A stretch of 64,000 nucleotides of DNA from Immundisolibacter cernigliae (GTDB taxonomy: Bacteria > Pseudomonadota > Gammaproteobacteria > Immundisolibacterales > Immundisolibacteraceae), in contig NZ_CP014671.1 in NCBI RefSeq assembly GCF_001697225.1, positions 992,001 through 1,056,000 on the forward strand, in the 5' to 3' direction. The notes under the pieces are model-generated. The model saw nothing but the letters and a program-made list of their open reading frames with translations, was not told the origin of the DNA and did no database searches. A program made the position numbers and the translations under genes. Positions 19,009-27,010 of the stretch are shown here, piece after piece (position 1 is the stretch's first letter; the number at the start of each line of letters is the position of its first letter).

Positions 19009-21615
19009 TCACCGCCGCAGCATTCCCGGCAACAGTGGCAGCAGACTGGCTGCCGCGATCAGGCCCCACTGGCGCGCATCCGGTGGCGCCAGATGCAGCA
19101 CCTGCGCCAGCGGCCGCCAGTACACGGCCAATCCGAGCAGACCAAGACACACGCCCAGCGCGCCCCACACGTAAGGATTGCGCGTGACGGCGTTGTCCAG
19201 TCGCCGGCTGCCGGGCGGGCGCATGTTCAGCACATGCCACAACTGCGCTAGCGCCAGGGTCAGAAACGCCACCACCACCGCCTGCTGCGCCGTAGCCGCA
19301 AGCAGCCCCAGGGCCAGCGCAAAGGCCAGCAGCGTGGCGGCGGTGATGCTGGCGCCGTGGCCGACGATCTGCCACCAGTGCTGCCTGGTCAGCAGCGGCT
19401 CGCCGGATGGGCGCGGCGGCTGGCGCATCTCGCTGCCGTCGGCCTCGCCGGCACCCAGCGCCAGCGCCGGGAAGACGTCCGTCACCAGATTCAGAAACAG
19501 GATCTGCAGCGGCAACAGCGGCAGCGGCCCACCGGCCAGCGTCGCCAGCCCGACCACCAGCACCTCGCTCAGATTGCAGGACAGCAAATACACCACGAAG
19601 CGGCGGATGTTGCCGAAGATCACCCGCCCCTGCCCCACCGCCGCCGCGATGCTGGAGAACGCATCGTCGCGCAGCACCATGGCGGCTGCCTGGCGCGCCA
19701 CCTGCGTACCGCGCAGGCCCATGGCGATGCCGATATCCGCCTGCTTCAGGGCCGGCGCGTCGTTGACGCCATCGCCGGTCATGGCAACCACCTCGCCGCG
19801 CGCCTGCAGGCGGGTCACCAGCGCCATCTTCTGTGCCGGGCTGACGCGCGCAAAGACGGTTGCGGCCAGGACTGCGTCTTCGCCGCCGAAATCCTGCGGA
19901 CGTTCGAGGGCCTCGCCGGGCAGCACCACGGCGGCCAGGCCATCGGCGTGCGGCTCGATCAGATGCAGCGTCTGAGCCACATGGTTGGCCGTGGCCGGCT
20001 GGTCACCGGTCACCATCACCACCCGGATGCCGGCGTCCCGGCACTGGTCGATGGCCGCAAGCACGTCACCGCGCGGCGGATCCATGAGTCCGACCAGGCC
20101 AAGCACGGTCAGATCCGCATAAGGATCGGCCAGCGCATCGTTGCTGTAGCGCTCGGCCAGCGCCAGCACGCGCAGCCCACGCCCGGCCAGCGCCTCGTTG
20201 GCGGCCAGCCACTGCTCGCGCTGCGTCCGGGTGAGCGGTGGCGGCGAGTCGCTGCCTTCGGCCACCGCCACGCAGCGCGCCAATACCGCCTCCGGCGCGC
20301 CCTTGACCGCGACCCGGTAGCCGCCGGGCAGGCCGTGCACGGTGGCCATGAGGCGCCGCACCGGATCGAAGGGCTCCTCGCGCAGGCGCTCTGGGTCCGT
20401 CAGCGTTATGCCGAGGGCGGCCTGCAACAAGGCCACTTCCAGCGGATCGCCCACGCCACCGTCGCCGTGCAGGGCGGCGTTGTTGCACAAGCGGCCGGCA
20501 TGCAGGAGCCGGTCCCGCGCATCGGCAAGGGATGCCGGCACGGCATCGGCAGGCACTTCCAGCGGCCCTGCGCCGGGCAGCACCAGGTGCGTGACGGCGA
20601 GTCGGTTCTCGGTCAGGGTGCCGGTCTTGTCCGTGCAGATGACGGTGGTGGCGCCCAGTGTCTCCACCGCCGCCAGGCGACTGATGAGGGCGTTGCGGCG
20701 CGCCATGCGGTGCATGCCGCGCGCCAGCGACAGCGTGGCCACCACCGGCAGACCCTCCGGCAGCGCCGCCACCGCCAGCGCGATGCCGGTCATCACCATC
20801 AGCATCAGGTCGCGATCCGCGGCCAGACCGGTGGCCGCGATCGCCGCGGCGATCACCAGCGCCAGCACGGCGAGGCGTTGGCCGAGGCGATCGAGACGTT
20901 TTTCGAGCGGCGTCGCCTGCGGCTTGGCCTGGGCCACCAGGCGGCTGATCATGCCCAGTTCCGTGGCCAGGCCGGTGGCGGTCACGACGCCGAGCACGGT
21001 GCCGGCCGCGACCGCCGTGCCCCGGTACAGCATGCAGGCGCGCTCGGCCAGTGGCGCATCCAGCGGTACCGGATCGGCATGCTTGGTCACCGGCAGCGAC
21101 TCGCCGGTGAGCGCCGATTCGTCCACCTGCAGGCGCGCGCTGTCCAGCACACGCAGGTCGGCCGGCACCAGATCGCCGCCTTCCAGCAGCACGACATCGC
21201 CCACCACCAACGCCTCGGCGGGCAGTTCCCGCAGCGCGCCGTCGCGACGCACCCGGCAGGTGGTGACCCCCAGCCGGCGCAGCGCCTCCATGGAGCGCAC
21301 CGCCCGCAGTTCGCTGAAAAAACCGATGCCGGTGTTGAGCGCGATCACCGCCAGGATGGCGTAGGCCTCCACGGTGTCGCCGGACAGGAAACCGATGCCG
21401 GCCGCCAGCGCCAGCAGGCCCACCAGCAGACTGCGCACCTGCGCCCACAGGATGGCCAGCAGGCTGCGCGGCTTGACCGCGGGCAGGCGGTTCGGACCGT
21501 CCCGCCGCAGGCGCTGCGCCACCTGCGCGGAATCGAGGCCGACTGCCGGGTCCACGCCCAGCCCGCCGGTCACCTCTGCCGCGGCCTGGCTCCACGGCGC
21601 CTGTGGCGCGCTCAT
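19009..21615 (-). CDS. P-type cation-transporting ATPase (P2 type, Ca2+-ATPase-like)
   Basis: 868 aa inner-membrane pump. Actuator motif DESALTGESLPVTK, phosphorylation site CTDKTGTLTENR with Asp329, and hinge MTGDGVNDAPALKQADIGIA. In membrane segment 4 the ion site reads ALPEGLPVV and in segment 6 NLVTDVFPALALG, which points to the Ca2+/monovalent P2 group rather than heavy-metal P1B pumps. No N-terminal metal-binding CxxC domain is present. ATG 21615 overlaps the stop of the preceding OB-fold gene (ATGA). The ion carried is not settled by sequence. Confidence 0.93.
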   Translation of the reverse strand: MSAPQAPWSQAAAEVTGGLGVDPAVGLDSAQVAQRLRRDGPNRLPAVKPRSLLAILWAQVRSLLVGLLALAAGIGFLSGDTVEAYAILAVIALNTGIGFFSELRAVRSMEALRRLGVTTCRVRRDGALRELPAEALVVGDVVLLEGGDLVPADLRVLDSARLQVDESALTGESLPVTKHADPVPLDAPLAERACMLYRGTAVAAGTVLGVVTATGLATELGMISRLVAQAKPQATPLEKRLDRLGQRLAVLALVIAAAIAATGLAADRDLMLMVMTGIALAVAALPEGLPVVATLSLARGMHRMARRNALISRLAAVETLGATTVICTDKTGTLTENRLAVTHLVLPGAGPLEVPADAVPASLADARDRLLHAGRLCNNAALHGDGGVGDPLEVALLQAALGITLTDPERLREEPFDPVRRLMATVHGLPGGYRVAVKGAPEAVLARCVAVAEGSDSPPPLTRTQREQWLAANEALAGRGLRVLALAERYSNDALADPYADLTVLGLVGLMDPPRGDVLAAIDQCRDAGIRVVMVTGDQPATANHVAQTLHLIEPHADGLAAVVLPGEALERPQDFGGEDAVLAATVFARVSPAQKMALVTRLQARGEVVAMTGDGVNDAPALKQADIGIAMGLRGTQVARQAAAMVLRDDAFSSIAAAVGQGRVIFGNIRRFVVYLLSCNLSEVLVVGLATLAGGPLPLLPLQILFLNLVTDVFPALALGAGEADGSEMRQPPRPSGEPLLTRQHWWQIVGHGASITAATLLAFALALGLLAATAQQAVVVAFLTLALAQLWHVLNMRPPGSRRLDNAVTRNPYVWGALGVCLGLLGLAVYWRPLAQVLHLAPPDARQWGLIAAASLLPLLPGMLRR

Positions 21616-22013
21616 CCCACGGGCGTGAACTGTGGCACCAGAAAACCGTCGGCCCGCGCCTCCCAGCACAGCCGCAGCGGCATGCCGATGTGCACCTGGC
21701 GCCAGTCGCAGCCGACCAGGTTGGTCATCATCTGCGGGCCTTCGGCAAGGCGCACCGTGGCCAGCACGTAAGGCACCTCGTTCGCATAGCCCGGCAGCGG
21801 CGCGTAGTGCACCACCGAGTAGGTGAACAGTTCGGCCACCCCGCGCACCGGCTGCCAGGCCAGGCGCTGCCCGTAGCAGGCGCGGCACCAGGGCTGCGGA
21901 TGCCAGACGTAGGCATCGCAATCGACGCAGCGCTGCATCAGCAGCTGCCTTTGCTGAGCGGCGTCCCAGAACGGCCGGGTCAGGTCGTCGATATTCGGCA
22001 GCAGCTTGCTCAC
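21612..22013 (-). CDS. Zn-ribbon / OB-fold protein (DUF35), thiolase partner
   Basis: 133 aa. An N-terminal rubredoxin-like zinc ribbon (CVDCDAYVWHPQPWCRAC) is followed by an OB-fold with FTYSVVHYAPLPGY. This family pairs with SCP2-type thiolases in beta-oxidation-like or steroid side-chain pathways and is needed for their activity. GTG start at 22013 overlaps the thiolase stop by 4 bases (GTGA), strong evidence that the two subunits work together. Confidence 0.9.
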   Translation of the reverse strand: MSKLLPNIDDLTRPFWDAAQQRQLLMQRCVDCDAYVWHPQPWCRACYGQRLAWQPVRGVAELFTYSVVHYAPLPGYANEVPYVLATVRLAEGPQMMTNLVGCDWRQVHIGMPLRLCWEARADGFLVPQFTPVG

Positions 22014-23179
22014 GGCGCGTCCCCCAGCAACAGCACGGCGTGCTCGCTCATCATGCCGCCGTAGCAATGCACCAGCGCGACCGGCGCGTTCACCTGCCGC
22101 TCGCCGGCGCGGCCCATCACCTGCAGCGCCGCCTCGGCGATCACCGACAGGCCGGAGGCATCGCCGGTGTGGCCGAACGACAGCAGGCCGCCGTTGCTGT
22201 TGACCGGCAGATCGCCGCCCGGCGCCCCGCGGCCATCCAGAAAAAACCGCCCGCCCTGCCCGGCCGGCACCAGGCCCATGTGCTCGACGCCCAGGATCGG
22301 GTTGTAGCTGAACGAGTCGTACAGCTGCGCCAGGCGCACGTCCGCGGGCGTCAGATCCGCCATGCGGAAGGCCGCCTGGGCCGCGGTCTGGCCACCCAGG
22401 TCGTCCAGTGTGCGTAGCTGGCTGATGTTGGCGCGGCGATGGATTTCGCCAAAGCCGCGCAACCAGGCCGGCCGCGGATTCAGCCGTCTGGCCAGCCGCT
22501 CGCTGGCGACCAGATACGCCCCGCCGCCGTCGCAGGGCACCGAACAGTCCAGCAAATGAAACGGCGAGGCGATGGGTCGGGATTCGATCACCTCGTCGGC
22601 CCTGAGCGCACCCTTGCGCGCCATCAGCGCCTGCGGGTGGCGCAAGGCCCAGGCACGCTGGCCGACGGCGACCGCCGCCATCGCCTCGCGGCCGATGCCG
22701 TACTCGTGCATGTGGCGCGTGGCGACCTGTGCATAAATGGGCGGAATGTACGGCCCGTACAGGCTGTCGAAATCGGGGTGGGCAAAGATGCGCGTGTTGC
22801 GCTGCGCGCCACCACCGCCCACGTTCGGAAAGCGCCCGGCCGACACGCACAGCACGCCATCGGCAAGACCGGCGCGAATGGCCAGCGCGGCGCGGATGGC
22901 CATCACCGCATGCGTGGAGCCGCCGACGTTGAGGGTCTCGGCAAAGGTCGCCTCCAGGCCCAGTTCCTCCACCAGGCGCTCGTGCACGAAGATGTTGTCC
23001 GACACCCCGTCGGCCATGCCGGCCGGTGCCACCAGCAGGCCCTGGATGTCGGTGGGCTCGATGGGCCACTGGGCCAGCAGCCGGGCGATGGCGGCCTGAT
23101 ACAGACTGTGGGTTGAACACTCCGGGTACCGACCGGGCGTCAGCTCAGACACGGCAGCAATGGCAACGGCGGCGGACAT
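22010..23179 (-). CDS. SCP2-type thiolase (acetyl-CoA acetyltransferase-like)
   Basis: 389 aa. Thiolase fold of the type that acts with an OB-fold partner. Seen: NVGGSTHAVMAIRAALAIRA, FHLLDCSVPCDGGGAYLVAS, DSFSYNPILGVEHMGL, NSNGGLLSFGHTGDASG and a C-terminal HCYGGMMSEHAVLLL. The usual early nucleophile Cys is replaced by GGSTH. That is common in this subfamily, which uses later Cys/His residues, so it may cleave branched or steroid-like thioesters. ATG 23179 has GGAG five bases upstream; a GTG at 23185 is less likely. Confidence 0.88.
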   Translation of the reverse strand: MSAAVAIAAVSELTPGRYPECSTHSLYQAAIARLLAQWPIEPTDIQGLLVAPAGMADGVSDNIFVHERLVEELGLEATFAETLNVGGSTHAVMAIRAALAIRAGLADGVLCVSAGRFPNVGGGGAQRNTRIFAHPDFDSLYGPYIPPIYAQVATRHMHEYGIGREAMAAVAVGQRAWALRHPQALMARKGALRADEVIESRPIASPFHLLDCSVPCDGGGAYLVASERLARRLNPRPAWLRGFGEIHRRANISQLRTLDDLGGQTAAQAAFRMADLTPADVRLAQLYDSFSYNPILGVEHMGLVPAGQGGRFFLDGRGAPGGDLPVNSNGGLLSFGHTGDASGLSVIAEAALQVMGRAGERQVNAPVALVHCYGGMMSEHAVLLLGDAP

Positions 23180-23300
23180 GCGCACTCCGTGATGCGGAAA
23201 GAATCAGGCCGCCGGTCAGAAAGTGGCCGCGCGGCGCGCTGGCTGAAGATTCCCGCGCCGCGCGCCGGCGGCGTAGCAGCGCGGCGCCCGGCGCAGCGGC

Positions 23301-23606
23301 TCAGTCCGCCGGCAACACCTTGATGTAGGGCTGTATCCAGTAGTTCTTGAACACCCCTTCGGCGTAGTAGGGATCTTCCTTCAGCCACTGCTCGGCGGCT
23401 TCCGCGCTGTCGAAGTCGGCCACGATCAGGCCGCCCGCGAAACCGGTCTTGGTCGGATCCTCGCCGGCCACCTTCGGAAACGGGCCGGCCATTTTCACCT
23501 TGCCCTCGGTCACGAATCCGCGCAGGCGATTCAGGTGCGCCTCGCGTACCTTCAGCCGCCGCGGCAGGCTGTCGGCCACATCCTCGATCCAGATTGCATA
23601 AAGCAT
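23301..23606 (-). CDS. YciI family protein
   Basis: 101 aa. Ferredoxin-like alpha/beta fold of the YciI family, related to muconolactone isomerase-like and dehalogenase-like proteins; function unclear. LYAIWIEDVADSL at the start, GPFPKVAGEDPTKTGFAGGL in the middle, and a conserved DPYYAEGVFKNYWIQPY end. Eleven bases behind the HbpS-like gene on the same strand. Confidence 0.85.
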   Translation of the reverse strand: MLYAIWIEDVADSLPRRLKVREAHLNRLRGFVTEGKVKMAGPFPKVAGEDPTKTGFAGGLIVADFDSAEAAEQWLKEDPYYAEGVFKNYWIQPYIKVLPAD

Positions 23607-23616
23607 GGGAACCTCC

Positions 23617-24168
23617 TTACTTCTTGCGTTTGGCGCCGCCCCTGGCCGGCGCGGTGGATTTGCCGGCCTTCGCGGAAGCTGCCACCTTGGCCGCTTTGGC
23701 GGTCTTGGCAGCCTTGCCGGGCGTGGCCGTGGCAGCCAGGGGATCTGCAAAATCGGTTGGAAAACCGAGCTTGCGCAGGCCGACCAGTGAACACTCGATG
23801 TCCAGTTCGACCGGCCCGCCGCTGGTGCCGACGCCGCCAATGATGTCGCCGGCCTCGTCCTTGATCGGAAAGCCGCCGGCCACCATGCAAAAACGCTCGT
23901 CGGTGAACTGAAGGCCATGGCCGAAGCGGTCCGGAGTAATCATCAACTCGCGCACCTGCGCTGTGCTGCGGTGCAGCGCGGCCGCCGTCCAGGCTTTCTT
24001 GATGGCGATGTCCGGATTGGCGATGCGGCCCTTCTCCGGGCGTAGCACGCCCCGCAGGTTGCCGCCCATGTCCACGACGGCAACGGTCGACGGGAAACCC
24101 TTGGCACGGGCCAAGACCACGCCCTCGGTGAGAATAGTCTGTACTTCTTCCAGGGTCAGTTCGCGCAC
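23617..24168 (-). CDS. GlcG/HbpS family protein with a lysine-alanine tail
   Basis: 183 aa. The GlcG/HbpS fold (residues about 5-140) includes VVDMGGNLRGVLRPEK and GGFPIKDEAGDIIGGVGTSGG; some members bind heme or corrinoids, others only sense. No signal peptide. The last 35 residues are almost only Ala, Lys, Gly and Thr (AAKTAKAAKVAASAKAGKST), like a histone H1 tail and unlike the core family. GTG start at 24168 with GGAG six bases upstream. Probably co-transcribed with yciI. Confidence 0.85.
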   Translation of the reverse strand: MRELTLEEVQTILTEGVVLARAKGFPSTVAVVDMGGNLRGVLRPEKGRIANPDIAIKKAWTAAALHRSTAQVRELMITPDRFGHGLQFTDERFCMVAGGFPIKDEAGDIIGGVGTSGGPVELDIECSLVGLRKLGFPTDFADPLAATATPGKAAKTAKAAKVAASAKAGKSTAPARGGAKRKK

Positions 24169-24250
24169 GGTGCGCTCCTCGCTGTGTGAATTTTGGCCAG
24201 CCTGCGGACTGCCGCTAGCTTCTCACAGCGCCGGGCGCACGCGGCACGCG

Positions 24251-25399
24251 TCAGTCCGGCACGCTGCCCAGCAGCGCCGCATGCTGCGCCAGGGCATAGC
24301 GATCGGTCATGCCGGCGACGTAGTCGGCCACCGCCCGCGCCCGGCCACGCCGGCCGTGGTCCTGCTCGCGCTGCTCGACGCGGGCCAGGGCATCGGGCGG
24401 CAACAGCAAGGGGTCGTCCAGGAACGCGCCGAACAGGTCGGTGACCACGCGCCGGGCGCGGCTGCTCATGCGCCGCACGCGGTAGTGCTGGTAGACGCTG
24501 CGGTTCAGGATGGCCTTCAGGCGATCGTTGTCGGCGCGCATGGCATCGCCAAAGGCAATCAGCGGACCGGCGCTGCGTCGCACCGCGTCCAGGCTCGTCA
24601 CGCCGGCCGCGGCCAGCTGCGCGGCGCTGGTCTGGCGCAGATCCGCGATCTGCGCCTTGATGATGCGACGGATGATCTCGTGCTGACCGACCCTGCCGGG
24701 CAGCGCGCCAAATTCGCGGTGCACGGCATCGTGGTGGGTCTTGAAGAAAGTCGACTCGTCGGCCAGCTGCTCGAAGCTCAGCATGCCGGCCCGCAGGCCG
24801 TCATCCAGGTCGTGCGAGTTGTAGGCGATCTCGTCGGTGAGATTGGTCAGCTGCGCTTCGAGCGTTGGCTGCCCGCCCGACAAAAAGCGCTCGCCGACAT
24901 CGCCCAGCTTGGCGGCAATTTGCGGCGTACAGTGCTTCAGGATGCCCTCGCGCGTCTCGAAGCTCAGGTTGATGCCCGGAAACGCCGGGTAGCGCTGCTC
25001 CAGGCTGTCGACGATACGCAGCGACTGCACGTTGTGCTCGAAACCGCCGTAGTCGCTCATGCAGGCGTTCAGCGCATCCTGCCCGGCGTGGCCGAACGGC
25101 GTGTGACCCAGGTCGTGCGCCAGCGATATGGCTTCGGCGAGTTCTTCGTTCAAACCCAGCGAGCGCGCCAGCGAGCGACAGATTTGCGCCACCTCCAGCG
25201 AGTGCGTGAGGCGGGTGCGGAACATGTCGCCTTCGTGATTGACGAACACCTGCGTCTTGTATTCAAGACGCCGGAATGCGCCGCAGTGGATGATGCGGTC
25301 CCGATCGCGCTGGTGCTGCGTGCGATCACCCGGCGCCGGCTCGGCATGACGCCGGCCGCGGCTGTTGTCGTCACTCGCGGCGTAGGGCGCGAGCGCCAT
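24251..25399 (-). CDS. dgt: Deoxyguanosinetriphosphate triphosphohydrolase-like protein
   Basis: 382 aa HD-domain enzyme that splits dGTP (or another dNTP) into nucleoside and triphosphate. HD residues in RTRLTHSLEVAQ, LAHDLGHTPFGHAG and the downstream LTDEIAYNSHDLDDGL are intact. Start ATG 25399 overlaps the aroB stop (TGATG), placing it last in the pil-aro operon. The order aroB-dgt is common in gammaproteobacteria. Confidence 0.93.
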   Translation of the reverse strand: MALAPYAASDDNSRGRRHAEPAPGDRTQHQRDRDRIIHCGAFRRLEYKTQVFVNHEGDMFRTRLTHSLEVAQICRSLARSLGLNEELAEAISLAHDLGHTPFGHAGQDALNACMSDYGGFEHNVQSLRIVDSLEQRYPAFPGINLSFETREGILKHCTPQIAAKLGDVGERFLSGGQPTLEAQLTNLTDEIAYNSHDLDDGLRAGMLSFEQLADESTFFKTHHDAVHREFGALPGRVGQHEIIRRIIKAQIADLRQTSAAQLAAAGVTSLDAVRRSAGPLIAFGDAMRADNDRLKAILNRSVYQHYRVRRMSSRARRVVTDLFGAFLDDPLLLPPDALARVEQREQDHGRRGRARAVADYVAGMTDRYALAQHAALLGSVPD

Positions 25400-26490
25400 C
25401 AGGCGGCCATGGGCGCTCGTGCGGCGTCGATTACGGCCGCCAGAACCTCGGCCTCAACGCCGCTGACGATCACGCCCTGACCGATCCCGTCCAGCGCCAC
25501 CAGCCGCAGTTGCCCGTCCAGCACCTTTTTGTCGCCCGCCATGTAGCCGAGCAGCGTGTCCGTGGGGATGTCGGCGGGCAGCCGTGTCGGCAATTCAGCA
25601 CGTTCGAGCAACGCCGCTATGCGCGCAACCGCCTCGCCCGGCAGGCGACCGAGGCGATGCGACAGATCGGACGCCATCAGCATTCCCAGGCCCACCGCCT
25701 CACCGTGCAACCAGGCGCCATACCCGGTTGCCGCCTCCACCGCGTGCCCGAAGGTATGGCCCAGATTCAAAAGCGCCCGCTGGCCGGACTCGCGCTCGTC
25801 GGCGGCGACGATCGCGGCCTTGATCTCGCAGGACCGGTAGACGGCATGCTGCAGCGCAACTTCGTCGCCCTCGAACAGGGCGCCCAGTTCGCGCTCGATC
25901 CACGCCAGGAACCCGGCATCCGCAATCAATCCGTACTTGATGACCTCGGCAAGCCCGGCCGCCAGTTCGCGTCGCGGCAAACTGCTCAACGTACCGGTGT
26001 CCGCCAGCACGCAGCGCGGCTGATGGAAGGCCCCTAGCATATTCTTGCCGCCCGGCCGATTGACCCCGGTCTTGCCGCCGACCGAGGAGTCCACCTGCGC
26101 GAGCAGTGTGGTGGGTATCTGGATGAAGTCCACGCCACGCTGGTAGGTGGCCGCCAGAAAGCCCGTCATGTCGCCGACTACGCCGCCACCGAGCGCCACC
26201 AAGGCCACGCGCCGGTCGAAACGGCCTTCGATCAGACCGTCTGCGAGCGTGGCGTAGGTTTCCAGGGTCTTGGAGCCCTCCCCCGGCGGGAACTGGAGCA
26301 ACAGCGGCCGGTAATCGGCCAGCGCCGCACACACCCGCGCCCCATACAGCCCCGCTACCTGACTGTCGCTGACCACAACCACCCGCCGACCCCGGATGTA
26401 CGGGCGGTAGAGGGCGCCATCATCCAGCAGACCGGACCCAATATGAATGGGGTAGCTGCGTTCAGCCAGGTCCAGTCGTAAAGTGCGCAT
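25399..26490 (-). CDS. aroB: 3-dehydroquinate synthase
   Basis: 363 aa. NAD+- and metal-dependent second step of the shikimate pathway. SYPIHIGSGLL near the N-terminus, then ALGGGVVGDMTGFLAATYQR, the PTTLLAQVDSSVGGKTGVN motif, and the metal-ligand segment NLGHTFGHAVEAATGY. ATG 26490, inside the last codons of aroK (29-base overlap). Confidence 0.97.
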   Translation of the reverse strand: MRTLRLDLAERSYPIHIGSGLLDDGALYRPYIRGRRVVVVSDSQVAGLYGARVCAALADYRPLLLQFPPGEGSKTLETYATLADGLIEGRFDRRVALVALGGGVVGDMTGFLAATYQRGVDFIQIPTTLLAQVDSSVGGKTGVNRPGGKNMLGAFHQPRCVLADTGTLSSLPRRELAAGLAEVIKYGLIADAGFLAWIERELGALFEGDEVALQHAVYRSCEIKAAIVAADERESGQRALLNLGHTFGHAVEAATGYGAWLHGEAVGLGMLMASDLSHRLGRLPGEAVARIAALLERAELPTRLPADIPTDTLLGYMAGDKKVLDGQLRLVALDGIGQGVIVSGVEAEVLAAVIDAARAPMAA

Positions 26491-26998
26491 CCGCCAAACG
26501 ATCCAGAACGTCCTTGACAGTGGCGCCCACCTTGCGGCCCGGTGACTCGACCACGATGTCCGCCACCGCTTCGTACAGCGGCTCGCGCATCTCGGCCAGA
26601 TCGCGCAGACGCTGCTCAGGGTCGTCAGCCTGCAACAATGGGCGATGAGTCGAACTTCGCGTGCGGCGCAACTGCTCGGCGACCGAAGTTCGCAGGTACA
26701 CCACCGTACCACGGCTGCGCAGCAGTTCCCGGTTCTCCGGCAGCAGCACAGCACCGCCACCGGTAGCCAGCACCACGCCGGACAGGGCTGTCAGCTCGCT
26801 GAGCACCTGATGTTCGCGCTTGCGAAAACCGGCCTCGCCCTCGATCTCGAAGATGATCGGGATCGTGGTACCGGTGCGACGCTCGATTTCCTCGTCGCTG
26901 TCGAAAAACTCGAGCCCTAGATTCTGCGCCAGCCGACGCCCGACCGTCGTCTTGCCGGCCCCCATCGGGCCGACAAGAAAAATACTGCGCCGCGCCAT
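26462..26998 (-). CDS. aroK: Shikimate kinase
   Basis: 178 aa. Phosphorylates shikimate. P-loop GPMGAGKTTVGRRLA at residues about 10-24, substrate-binding DSDEEIE, GFRKRE and TGGGAV. Thirteen bases after pilQ, matching the conserved pilQ-aroK-aroB order of gammaproteobacteria. Confidence 0.97.
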   Translation of the reverse strand: MARRSIFLVGPMGAGKTTVGRRLAQNLGLEFFDSDEEIERRTGTTIPIIFEIEGEAGFRKREHQVLSELTALSGVVLATGGGAVLLPENRELLRSRGTVVYLRTSVAEQLRRTRSSTHRPLLQADDPEQRLRDLAEMREPLYEAVADIVVESPGRKVGATVKDVLDRLADAHFTTGPG

Positions 26999-27010
26999 GC
27001 GGTGGACGCC

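Noticed and set aside
19357-21771. 804-codon plus-strand open frame
   Set aside because: Antisense to the P-type ATPase; no motifs and skewed composition.
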